The position numbers and the translations under genes were made by a program. Of a stretch of 10,222 nucleotides of DNA, positions 1-6,925 are shown piece by piece (position 1 is the first letter of the stretch; each line of letters opens with the position of its first letter). This stretch comes from Candidatus Delongbacteria bacterium. GTDB lineage: Bacteria > Bacteroidota > Bacteroidia > Bacteroidales > ML635J-15. The notes beneath the pieces were generated by a model that saw nothing but the letters and a program-made list of their open reading frames with translations, did no database searches and was not told the DNA's origin. Where the stretch lies: positions 1 to 10,222 of the forward strand of contig JAQIDD010000254.1 of assembly GCA_027858215.1 (NCBI GenBank), in the 5' to 3' direction.

Positions 1-229
1 CAGCAGTGATAGTATAAGTTACTGGTGAAGAGAAATCATTGGCTGTAACACCTGATTCCTGAGGAGTACCGCCAATATCAGCTGTTGCTCCTTCTGATAA
101 TTCATAAGTAGCTATAAGGTTTGTCATATCAGTACCATATTCTACTTCAATGACTACTGTATGATTAACATCATCAATGGTAGCCGGTCCGGACTCTTCT
201 TCAAAACTGTAATCCAGAATGTCCGTCTC
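1..229 (-). repeat. Ig-like repeat unit 2 of the surface protein (cut by window edge)
   Basis: Starts at residue 625 with ETDILDYSFEEESG and follows unit 1 directly. It is cut off after VTYTITA at the left edge. Its last 27 visible residues are identical to the matching part of unit 1. On the DNA, 12-55 is identical to 300-343, an offset of 288 bp. The array probably continues to the left of the window. Confidence 0.8.
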
Positions 230-2101
230 AATGCTTGGGGGTTCTATTGTAACAGTGACAACCCAATCCTGAGTTGTGGTACCATCTTCAGCGGTGATGG
301 TATAAGTTACTGGTGAAGAGAAATCATTGGCTGTAACACCTGACTCCTGAGGGGTACCACCAATATCTGCAGAGGCACCATAGGAGAGTGTAAACTCTGC
401 CACGAGGTTACTTACATCAGTACCGTATTCAACTTCAATATCTACAGTGTGTGCTGCCGTATCAACATCAATCGGCGTGCCGTTATGTTCCGGGAACGTG
501 TAAGTCAGGATATCTGTTTCGGTATTCTCGGCAACTTCATAGGTTTCAATATCAATGATGGGCACATGATCACCACCATAATAATACCATGTGGTTTCAT
601 TGATAAAATACATGTAAGTTTCAAATCCATTTGTCGGAGCGGAACCATCAATTCCTAGTCTGAAGCTTTCGCCACCACCGTAATAATATTCAACAGCGAC
701 CATTACTTCTGCCAAGCCACCAGCTGGGTCTACATAATACCCGACCCCGGGGAATGCAACCTCCCATAAGGTATCGGTTTGGGTTTCATCTGAAATGTTT
801 TGAACACCGGTTGCTAGTTGTTCGGTCCATTCACTGGAGCCGTCATCAAACGTAAATATTTTAACTACAAAACTGGTATTCACACTGGTCATTGGAGAAA
901 TGTATACGGATGCTTTTTTGATGGTATCCGGTTCAAGAAACGTATAAATAACACCTATCATGTCTCCATCGTTACCACCATCAGTATAGTTTTCTGTACT
1001 CCATCCTCCTGTGACATTGCCATTGTTGTGTGCATAATAATTTGGCGTAATGTCTGTTTGATATGAAATGGTATTATCAGCAGGATTTTCTTCGGTCACA
1101 CCATCTTCATACGCTTCAAAATTCCAGGTGTATGTACCCAACATTGGCTCCGTAACATTCAACGTATCGGTCAATGAAATGGTATCATTTTCTCCTGTTG
1201 TCAGAATAGCACCAAGGTCAGCATAATGATCGAATATTTCATCATTGTAAGGATTCAAAACGGTTGTATTAAGCGATGGAGAAGCGTCCACAGACCCAAG
1301 GTTTTTAGCTACGCCATTAAAAAACATCTTAGCGTTAGCACTTTGGAATTGCCTTTTCGGAATTTTACCATAAAAACCACTGTATCCGTAATCACTGTAT
1401 TGAGGATAAAAATTCACACGGGCATCCAGCAACTTAAGGTCATGATTAGGAGCGACAAAAAACTTGATATCATCCACCATCCATGCATAATCCCATTCGC
1501 CAATATAGCGGAAACGGAAATACACTTCTGACTGATTAGCTGCCACATTACTAATGTTTACAGTAACCAGTGATGGATTAGCTGTTGACGAATTCACATC
1601 AATGTCCTCATGTACCTGAAACTGCTCCCATGTAGAACTGTCGGTACTTACCTCAATGTAGCAATTACCATTAAAGGCACGGTAATAAGACTCAAATGAA
1701 ACAGCCACCGCGTCGTAATCAAAACAATCAATTGACGTATGATAAATCAGTTTTGAATCCTGACTACCTACTTCAATCCCAATAGCATCAGAATCATACA
1801 TAGCAAAACCATTGGCTGCTGTGGTTGATACAATGGGTCCCATACTTTCAGAATAATATCCTGACGGGCCATCTGTTCCAATCACCCACGGGCCATCATT
1901 AGGGTTCGTGTCATCATAGGCTGTTACCCACAGATCAGGATTGGAAAAATCATCCTCCCAAATAACAGTAAGCTCTTTTGTTTGCTCAATGGGATCGCCT
2001 TTTACTTTAACAAAATCTTTGTTACGCTCCGGCAATAATGCCTGACCAAAGATCATCACTGTAATGAGTAAAAAACTCATTAAAAATGTAAATCTTTTCA
2101 T
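1..2101 (-). CDS. Secreted multidomain surface protein with tandem Ig-like repeats (C-terminus beyond window)
   Basis: An uninterrupted frame of 700 codons runs from ATG at 2101 to the left edge with no stop, so the C-terminus is missing. Residues 1-20 (MKRFTFLMSFLLITVMIFGQ) look like a signal peptide with Lys/Arg, a hydrophobic core, and probable cleavage near GQA. Residues about 45-216 resemble a jelly-roll/MAM-like module, beginning WEDDFSNPDLW and ending WMVDDIKFF. Residues 219-352 look like a CARDB/Ig-type linker (FFNGVAKNLGSV). Residues about 353-515 form a second beta-rich, Tyr/Gly-rich module. From residue 528 on come repeated Ig-like units of about 96 residues with a DW-VTVT ending. 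No catalytic motif is visible. Inference: an exported cell-surface or extracellular adhesin or structural protein. Many such Bacteroidota proteins end in a type IX secretion sorting domain, but that region is not in the window. The start is supported by the signal peptide and an A-rich leader. Exact function is unknown. Confidence 0.85.
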   Translation of the reverse strand, partial: MKRFTFLMSFLLITVMIFGQALLPERNKDFVKVKGDPIEQTKELTVIWEDDFSNPDLWVTAYDDTNPNDGPWVIGTDGPSGYYSESMGPIVSTTAANGFAMYDSDAIGIEVGSQDSKLIYHTSIDCFDYDAVAVSFESYYRAFNGNCYIEVSTDSSTWEQFQVHEDIDVNSSTANPSLVTVNISNVAANQSEVYFRFRYIGEWDYAWMVDDIKFFVAPNHDLKLLDARVNFYPQYSDYGYSGFYGKIPKRQFQSANAKMFFNGVAKNLGSVDASPSLNTTVLNPYNDEIFDHYADLGAILTTGENDTISLTDTLNVTEPMLGTYTWNFEAYEDGVTEENPADNTISYQTDITPNYYAHNNGNVTGGWSTENYTDGGNDGDMIGVIYTFLEPDTIKKASVYISPMTSVNTSFVVKIFTFDDGSSEWTEQLATGVQNISDETQTDTLWEVAFPGVGYYVDPAGGLAEVMVAVEYYYGGGESFRLGIDGSAPTNGFETYMYFINETTWYYYGGDHVPIIDIETYEVAENTETDILTYTFPEHNGTPIDVDTAAHTVDIEVEYGTDVSNLVAEFTLSYGASADIGGTPQESGVTANDFSSPVTYTITAEDGTTTQDWVVTVTIEPPSIETDILDYSFEEESGPATIDDVNHTVVIEVEYGTDMTNLIATYELSEGATADIGGTPQESGVTANDFSSPVTYTITA
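230..520 (-). repeat. Ig-like repeat unit 1 of the surface protein (97 codons)
   Basis: Encodes residues 528-624 of the exported protein, starting ETDILTYTFPEH and ending VTVTIEPPSI. It aligns with the next unit over its whole length, with a one-residue length difference near the start. Both units share EVEYGTD, ADIGGTPQESGVTANDFSSP and VTYTITA. The pattern resembles the Ig/cadherin-like repeats found in tandem in Bacteroidota surface proteins. I cannot assign a specific Pfam family without a profile search. Confidence 0.8.
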
Positions 2102-2103
2102 AA

Positions 2104-2116
2104 TCATTTAGTTTTT
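2104..2116 (-). promoter_or_regulatory. A-rich translation leader of the surface-protein gene
   Basis: Upstream of the ATG at 2101 the minus strand has A at -3 and -6 and a run of five A at -11 to -15, with no GG-rich Shine-Dalgarno site. This matches the Kozak-like A preference reported for Flavobacterium and other Bacteroidota, and supports ATG at 2101 as the start. The leader contains AAAAACT twice in tandem (2110-2116 and 2117-2123 on the plus strand read AGTTTTT). Confidence 0.5.
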
Positions 2117-2127
2117 AGTTTTTAATT

Positions 2128-2137
2128 AAACATGTTT
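2128..2137. promoter_or_regulatory. Palindrome AAACATGTTT in the divergent intergenic region
   Basis: A perfect 10-bp inverted repeat, extending imperfectly to AATTAAACATGTTTTAATT. It lies 27-36 bp upstream of the surface-protein start codon, inside the likely 5' leader or promoter. It could be an operator half-site pair, but a palindrome this short in AT-rich DNA can arise by chance. It does not resemble the classical Crp (TGTGA-TCACA) or Fnr (TTGAT-ATCAA) sites. Confidence 0.2.
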
Positions 2138-2259
2138 TAATTTTGATGCAAGATACAAAAATTATAATTAAAATAAAAAAAATTATATCCCTTTCATTCG
2201 CCTAGAACAAAATAAAAAGATAATAATGTAATAAGCAAGGAAATATGGAAAAATATTAT

Positions 2260-2267
2260 TATTTTTG
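2260..2267 (+). promoter_or_regulatory. Possible Bacteroidota -7 element (TATTTTTG) for the Crp/Fnr-type gene
   Basis: TATTTTTG matches the TAnnTTTG -7 consensus of Bacteroidota primary-sigma promoters. It lies 23 bp before the ATG at 2291, leaving a leader of about 15-20 nt. I see no good TTTG -33 box at the usual spacing upstream, and the region is AT-rich, so a chance match is quite possible. Confidence 0.3.
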
Positions 2268-2290
2268 AACCCCATAAACAGTCTACAGTT

Positions 2291-2989
2291 ATGTATGAAG
2301 ATAAATTTTATTGTAAAATTTTAAAAAACAAACACTCGGTTTTCTCTGATTTAAGCGATGCTGATAAAGATACATTGTTTAATCATCATACATGTCAACA
2401 CGCCAAAAAGGGAGAACTTATTTTTAAAGAAGGGGGAAAACCACAGGCTCTGATTTGTTTGATTGAAGGCAAAGTTAAAATCTTTAAAGAAGGCGTAGGT
2501 GGACGTGAGCAAATTGTGCGTCTGGCAAAACCGGGTGGATTTATCGGGTACCGGGCCCTATTTGCAAAACAGGATTACCTTGCATCAGCCATTGCCATCG
2601 AAGATTCTACTGTTTGCTCCATTGATAAACGGGATTTATTTGCGATCATGGAATCCAATCCAAAAATCAGCATGAAGATTTTGCAAATGATGGCAACGGA
2701 GCTGGGTTTATCAAACACAAGAACAGTCAGCCTGACACAAAAGCACATTCGTGGCCGCCTGGCAGAATCTTTGCTGTTTTTGATCGAGACCTACGGATTC
2801 GAAGAAGATGAACAAACCATAAAAGCGTATTTATCACGGGAAGACCTTGCAAATTTATCCAACATGACCACCAGCAATGCCATTCGGACATTGAGTACAT
2901 TTGGCAGCGAAAAAGTCATCAGCTTAGACGGCCGCCGTATCAAAGTGCTGAACCTTTCTAAACTGCAACGCATTTCAGAACTTGGCTGA
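2291..2989 (+). CDS. Crp/Fnr-family transcriptional regulator
   Basis: 232 aa, a normal length for the family. Residues about 15-112 form the cyclic-nucleotide-binding-like beta roll (KKGELIFKEGGKPQALICLI, then EGKVKIFKEG, then a GFIGYRALFA turn). Residues about 122-152 are the dimerisation helix. Residues about 153-222 are the winged helix-turn-helix, with GRLAESLLFL and the recognition region LSREDLANLSNMTTSNAIRTL. The canonical cAMP phosphate-binding motif (GE-ALL-RSA) is not conserved: GFIGYRALFAKQDYLAS stands in its place, so the ligand is unknown and may not be cAMP. Four cysteines (8, 35, 56, 109) are present but not in the clustered N-terminal arrangement of Fe-S FNR. The gene is divergent from the surface-protein gene across 189 bp and converges directly on yqeY. 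Its targets cannot be deduced here. Related Bacteroidota regulators are often tied to stress or redox responses, but that is only an analogy. Confidence 0.9.
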   Translation: MYEDKFYCKILKNKHSVFSDLSDADKDTLFNHHTCQHAKKGELIFKEGGKPQALICLIEGKVKIFKEGVGGREQIVRLAKPGGFIGYRALFAKQDYLASAIAIEDSTVCSIDKRDLFAIMESNPKISMKILQMMATELGLSNTRTVSLTQKHIRGRLAESLLFLIETYGFEEDEQTIKAYLSREDLANLSNMTTSNAIRTLSTFGSEKVISLDGRRIKVLNLSKLQRISELG

Positions 2990-3436
2990 TCAGGACAACA
3001 CTTGTTTTACTTTATCTGCAATGTCTTTGCCTTCTGCACGTCCGGCCAGTTTTTTATTAGCCACACCCATTACTTTTCCCATGTCCTGCATGCCTGATGC
3101 GTTTCCCTCATCCACAATTTTTTTCACTTCAGCCTCAATTTCCTCCGGTGATAATTTATCCGGCAGATAAGATTCGATAATTTCTGCTTCCTTCAATTCA
3201 ATTTCTGCCAGATCATCCCTGTTTTGTTTTTTGTCTACTTCAGCCGAATCTTTACGTTGTTTGACCTGTTTTTGTAACATTTTTAGTTCATCTGCCGGCT
3301 CTATCTTTTTCTTTTGTGAATCTGTTGCCATTAGCAACAGTGCAGATTTCACTGCGCGCAGTGCTGCCAAACGGATTTTATCTTTTTCCCGCATGGCTTC
3401 TTTCATGTCTTTCGTGATTTGTTCCTGTAAAGTCAT
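2990..3436 (-). CDS. yqeY: GatB/YqeY domain-containing protein
   Basis: 148 aa, the usual length of stand-alone YqeY proteins. It begins MTLQEQITKDMKEAMREKDK and continues RLAALRAVKSALL, the typical helical N-terminal half. Further on come AEIELKEAEIIESYLP and the C-terminal helical domain with GMQDMGKVMGVANKKLAGRAEG, which resembles the tail domain of the GatB amidotransferase subunit. The family is thought to contact tRNA or tRNA-dependent amidotransferases, but the role of the free-standing protein is not established. ATG overlaps the ftsZ TAA by one base (TAATG), and a GGAGGG stretch lies about 12 nt upstream inside ftsZ, so the two genes are probably translationally coupled. It is the last gene of the cluster. 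Its stop abuts the convergent regulator gene with no spacer. Confidence 0.93.
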   Translation of the reverse strand: MTLQEQITKDMKEAMREKDKIRLAALRAVKSALLLMATDSQKKKIEPADELKMLQKQVKQRKDSAEVDKKQNRDDLAEIELKEAEIIESYLPDKLSPEEIEAEVKKIVDEGNASGMQDMGKVMGVANKKLAGRAEGKDIADKVKQVLS

Positions 3437-4695
3437 TATTCATGCCCTCCTTGTCTGTTTGAATTGTCTTTGTATTTCTTTGAACGTTTATAGGCAGGAT
3501 TTTGTTCCAGGTCAGTTAATTGATCATCGTCATGCATTTCATCCATATTTTTCAGATAGGTATAATTATCAGCATCACTATTGAAATCTGCTTCTTCATC
3601 TTCAGGATCAGGAAAATTCAGTTTAGCCTGCTTTGATGCAGCCACATCATTATCAGGTGAAACGGTTTCTGTTTTTTCTCCTTCCTCAACATGGATTCGT
3701 TTTGTTTTTTTGTTTTCATATAAACCGCTTGCAATTTCAAAGCCGGTGGCTATGATGGTAACATTAATCTCATCTTCCAGACTTTCATCCATTCCGGTGC
3801 CCCAGATAATATTTGATGACTCGCCGACAGCTTCTTCAATATAAGACGTTATTTCACTGATTTCGTCCATTTTAATCTCATCTTTACCATAAGTAAGATT
3901 AAGTAAAATATCTTTTGCCCCTTTGATATCATTGTCATTCAGCAAGGGAGAAGTCAATGCATCTTTAATGGCATTCATGGCCCGTGATTCACCTTTGGCC
4001 CGTGATGATCCCATTAAAGCAACACCACTGTTTTTCATCACGGTTTTAACATCTTCGAAATCAACGTTGATGTATCCATGCACTGTAATTACCTCAGCAA
4101 TACCTTTTGCAGCGGTTAACAACACATTATCAGCCCTTTTAAACGCCGCAGAGAAATTTTCTTTGCCATAAATCTTTTTCAGATGCTCATTGTTGATGAT
4201 CAGGAGGCTGTCAACAATTGGCCGCAATGCTTCCACCCCTTCCAAAGCAGATTTTAACCGCTGGGGCCCTTCAAATTTAAACGGAATCGTTACAATCGCT
4301 ACGGTAAGAATGCCTCTTTCACTGGCTGCTTTGGCAATGACAGGAGCTGCACCTGTCCCGGTACCACCCCCCATCCCTGCAGTGATGAATATCATTTTCG
4401 TGTTTTTATCCAGCAGGGCTTCAATGTCTTTCAGGCTTTCTATTGCAGCCTCTCTGCCCTGTTTAGGTTTATTACCGGCTCCCAGGCCTTCTGTCAGGGT
4501 TTTTCCCATCTGTACTTTTATGGGGACAGGGCTGTCTTTAAGTGCCTGGAGATCTGTGTTGCATACCACAAAATCAACGTCACGAATGCCTTCCCTGAAC
4601 ATTTGATTGACAGCATTGCTGCCTCCGCCACCCACACCAATTACTTTTATGATGGAGTTGCTCTCAGTTTCAAAATCAAATTTAAAATCAGTCAT
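3436..4695 (-). CDS. ftsZ: Cell division protein FtsZ
   Basis: A tubulin-like GTPase that polymerises into the Z-ring at midcell. With ATG at 4695 it is 419 aa. The GTP-binding N-domain shows VIGVGGGGSNAVN (about residues 18-30) and the tubulin signature GMGGGTGTGAAP (about 107-118). The T7 loop NVDFEDVKTVM (about 210-220) supplies the catalytic Asp residues for the neighbouring subunit. The C-domain ends near IIATGF (about 313-318). An acidic, Asp/Glu-rich linker follows, then a conserved-looking C-terminal peptide (NPAYKRSKKY) that should bind FtsA. An in-frame GTG at 4716 would add seven residues (MVIKQKP). I prefer the ATG because family members begin close to an FDF-type segment and the ATG has an A-rich leader (ACAAAAACCC). 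The gene follows ftsA after about 82 nt and overlaps yqeY by one base. Confidence 0.97.
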   Translation of the reverse strand: MTDFKFDFETESNSIIKVIGVGGGGSNAVNQMFREGIRDVDFVVCNTDLQALKDSPVPIKVQMGKTLTEGLGAGNKPKQGREAAIESLKDIEALLDKNTKMIFITAGMGGGTGTGAAPVIAKAASERGILTVAIVTIPFKFEGPQRLKSALEGVEALRPIVDSLLIINNEHLKKIYGKENFSAAFKRADNVLLTAAKGIAEVITVHGYINVDFEDVKTVMKNSGVALMGSSRAKGESRAMNAIKDALTSPLLNDNDIKGAKDILLNLTYGKDEIKMDEISEITSYIEEAVGESSNIIWGTGMDESLEDEINVTIIATGFEIASGLYENKKTKRIHVEEGEKTETVSPDNDVAASKQAKLNFPDPEDEEADFNSDADNYTYLKNMDEMHDDDQLTDLEQNPAYKRSKKYKDNSNRQGGHE

Positions 4696-4777
4696 GGGTT
4701 TTTGTTTTATTACCACAAATCCGCAATTAGTTTACTACTGCATGGCTAAACGGTACGCCACTTGCGAATTTGAGGCA

Positions 4778-6130
4778 TTAGTTTTCAAAATCATCTTCTT
4801 CTTCATCCAGCATGGTTTTTATTTTGGATGTAAATTTTTTAAATATGCTGCCACTGGATTTAGTGGATTTTTTGCTTTCTTTTTCATCATTATCTTCATC
4901 CTCATCATTCTCAGGTTCCTTAATATCGTATTGAAGGATGTTTTCATCCCATTCGGGCGGAATGTCATTCAGTAACATATCATATTTCATCATCAGGCCA
5001 ACACTGGTAGCAAACATCGGCTGATTAACTGCTTTCGCGTATTCTCCGGTAATGTGTTCCCGTGGAAACCCAATGATGACATCATACCCGGTAATGGCAG
5101 TTACAAGCTGCGGGAGATTTTTCAGCAAAGCGCCCCCGCCTGTCAGTACAATGCCGGCATTGATCTTGTCGGCATAACCGGATTCTTCAATCTGAAATTT
5201 AATGGCATATACAATCTCTTTCATACGCTCCTGTATCACATAAACCAATTTATTCAGCAGAATTTTCCTTTCTTCCCTGCCTTTTAATCCGGGAACTTGT
5301 ATCATGATGTCTTTTTGTGATTTTGATTGCAAAGCAGTACCATATTCAATTTTCAGGTTTTCAGCCTGCGATTGAAGCACAGAAAACCCCTGTTTGATGT
5401 CTGCGGTAACCGCATTTCCACCGAAAGGAATTACGGCGGTATGTTGCAAAACTTCATTGTAAAAAACAGCCATGTCAGTGGTTCCCCCACCGATATCAAC
5501 CATAGCAACTCCCATTTCTTTCTCACGCTTTGACAATACTGCATCAGCAGAAGCCAAGGGTTCGAGCATCAATCTTTTCACATCGAAACCGGCCCTGTTA
5601 ACACAATTTTTAATGTTTTCCATGGAATTGATTTTACCAACAATGACATGAAAAACCGCTTCCATTTCTTTTGCAAACCATCCTTTAGGGTCTGTGATAC
5701 AGTTCTTCCCGTCAAGTTTAAACGACTGGGGAATCACATGCAGAATTTGTTCACCGGCACCGACCTGCGATTTGTACATTTTCTGGATCATACAAATTAC
5801 ATCATCTTCGCTTACCACCCCATCCCCTGATCTAATCTCGGATTTTATACTGTTTTTCATGGACTTGACATGTTGGCCAGCAATACCGATTACTACCTCA
5901 TCGATCTCTTTGCCTGTACATGCTTTCAGTTCATTTACCGCTTCAGTGATGGCAGCCACGGTTTCTTCAATATTCATTACCAGACCACGTCTTACTCCAT
6001 ACGAAGGCCGTTTGCCCATACCATGTATTTCAAATCGTCCTTCTTCATTTTTCTGTCCTGTAAGTGCTACAATTTTGGTTGTCCCAATATCAATAACACT
6101 CAACATTGGATTTGTATTATATTGCATCAT
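4778..6130 (-). CDS. ftsA: Cell division protein FtsA
   Basis: An actin-fold ATPase that anchors FtsZ to the inner membrane and recruits later division proteins. 450 aa. Phosphate-binding loops are visible as VIDIGTTKIVALTG (12-25) and VDIGGGTTDMAVF (211-223), with the adenosine-site motif VLTGGGALLKNLP (328-340). The FtsA-specific 1C subdomain lies around 85-165. After residue 404 comes a very acidic linker. It leads to SIFKKFTSKIKTMLDE (428-443), a likely amphipathic membrane-targeting helix, followed by an acidic tail. Two adjacent ATG codons (6130 and 6127) are possible starts. The second has A at -3 and may be used equally well. The gene begins six bases after the ftsQ stop. Confidence 0.96.
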   Translation of the reverse strand: MMQYNTNPMLSVIDIGTTKIVALTGQKNEEGRFEIHGMGKRPSYGVRRGLVMNIEETVAAITEAVNELKACTGKEIDEVVIGIAGQHVKSMKNSIKSEIRSGDGVVSEDDVICMIQKMYKSQVGAGEQILHVIPQSFKLDGKNCITDPKGWFAKEMEAVFHVIVGKINSMENIKNCVNRAGFDVKRLMLEPLASADAVLSKREKEMGVAMVDIGGGTTDMAVFYNEVLQHTAVIPFGGNAVTADIKQGFSVLQSQAENLKIEYGTALQSKSQKDIMIQVPGLKGREERKILLNKLVYVIQERMKEIVYAIKFQIEESGYADKINAGIVLTGGGALLKNLPQLVTAITGYDVIIGFPREHITGEYAKAVNQPMFATSVGLMMKYDMLLNDIPPEWDENILQYDIKEPENDEDEDNDEKESKKSTKSSGSIFKKFTSKIKTMLDEEEDDFEN

Positions 6131-6136
6131 AAGTAT

Positions 6137-6925
6137 TTATTTTTTTGAACATACGACCTGATTACTGTATTTTAAATTTATTGTTTTGTATTTTTTCCAT
6201 CCAAATTCCGAAAATCCCCTCTTGTATAACGCTTCCAGTTTTTTCATTTTATAAGCATAATTATCCAAATTTCCAAGTATAACAATATGCTTACCTACCC
6301 TGGGAACAAGTTCAAACTCGTGATCGTTGTTTATGTAAATCTGCACAATCATATTCCGCCATAATACGTCCTCATATATAAATGTAGAAAACTCCATCAT
6401 ATCATGAATGGTAAAAGGATATCCCCGGAGTTGTAGGCTGTCATTCCCTCTTTTAAAAGCCATAACCAGGGTGTCCGGGAAATGACCGCTTAATACAGGT
6501 ACATCGGCAGTGTAATTGTATCCTGTATTCATAAGCGCATAATCATCATCAATGTAATAATGCATATTGGATTCGGTTATTATCCGCATAACGGGATTAC
6601 GCTGTTTAACATCAATGAACATACTTCCATCCAATTGCAAAAATACTTCGGCACTTTGTATGGCCGCATATGAAACTATCACATCTTCAATCTTTTTCAA
6701 GTTGATGTTGCGGATTTTATTTCCGATCGGATATAAAGTATCCTTCATCAACAGATTGTAAACATCAACTGTATCAACAAACTTATGTTTATCATCAATC
6801 TCATAATTAATTTGTTTACACACAAACGAGCGATGCTCCTTCTTTACAAAACCCATAATGACAACGAAGTAGCCAATGAGTAATGCCCATTTTAAAACAC
6901 CCCATATGTCTTTCCATTTATTCAC
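6137..6925 (-). CDS. ftsQ: Cell division protein FtsQ/DivIB-type
   Basis: A bitopic inner-membrane divisome scaffold. 262 aa. A short cytoplasmic N-terminus precedes one membrane helix (about residues 10-27, VLKWALLIGYFVVIMGF). Then come a POTRA-like segment (about 36-107, with a Bacteroidota-type HKFVDTVDVYNLL start) and the beta domain (about 112-257) ending INLKYSNQVV. Sequence conservation is low, as usual for FtsQ, but topology and position between murC and ftsA fix the identity. The start is GTG at 6925, inside the last codons of murC (8-nt overlap). The next in-frame ATG, at residue 24, would remove most of the membrane helix, so GTG is the better choice. Confidence 0.92.
   Translation of the reverse strand: MNKWKDIWGVLKWALLIGYFVVIMGFVKKEHRSFVCKQINYEIDDKHKFVDTVDVYNLLMKDTLYPIGNKIRNINLKKIEDVIVSYAAIQSAEVFLQLDGSMFIDVKQRNPVMRIITESNMHYYIDDDYALMNTGYNYTADVPVLSGHFPDTLVMAFKRGNDSLQLRGYPFTIHDMMEFSTFIYEDVLWRNMIVQIYINNDHEFELVPRVGKHIVILGNLDNYAYKMKKLEALYKRGFSEFGWKKYKTINLKYSNQVVCSKK

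Noticed and set aside
1..343. Direct repeats with regular spacing as a possible CRISPR or mobile element
   Set aside because: The 288-bp period is in frame with a protein repeat, and the sequence between the conserved blocks also encodes homologous residues. There are no short palindromic repeats or unique spacers.
449..1531. Three plus-strand open frames (449-658, 818-1066, 1226-1531)
   Set aside because: They lie opposite the long minus-strand frame, have Cys/Ile/His-rich non-protein-like composition, and show no domain. They are antisense shadows of the surface-protein gene.
2102..2220. Promoter for the surface-protein gene on the minus strand
   Set aside because: The nearest candidate reads TAATTTTTG, one base off the TAnnTTTG spacing, with no -33 box at the right distance. 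The AT-rich context makes such matches common.
2291..2989. Fe-S cluster FNR oxygen sensor
   Set aside because: The cysteines are spread through the sensor domain and lack the clustered N-terminal spacing needed for a 4Fe-4S ligand set.
4696..4716. GTG at 4716 as the ftsZ start
   Set aside because: It would add an unconserved MVIKQKP. The ATG at 4695 fits family N-termini and has a better A-rich leader.
3581..4975. Chain of plus-strand open frames opposite ftsZ and the end of ftsA
   Set aside because: Ser/Pro/Leu-rich translations with no motifs, exactly opposite highly conserved coding sequence. They are a codon-bias artefact.
5694..6161. 155-codon plus-strand frame opposite ftsA
   Set aside because: No recognisable domain, and it overlaps completely with the well-supported ftsA reading frame and its start.
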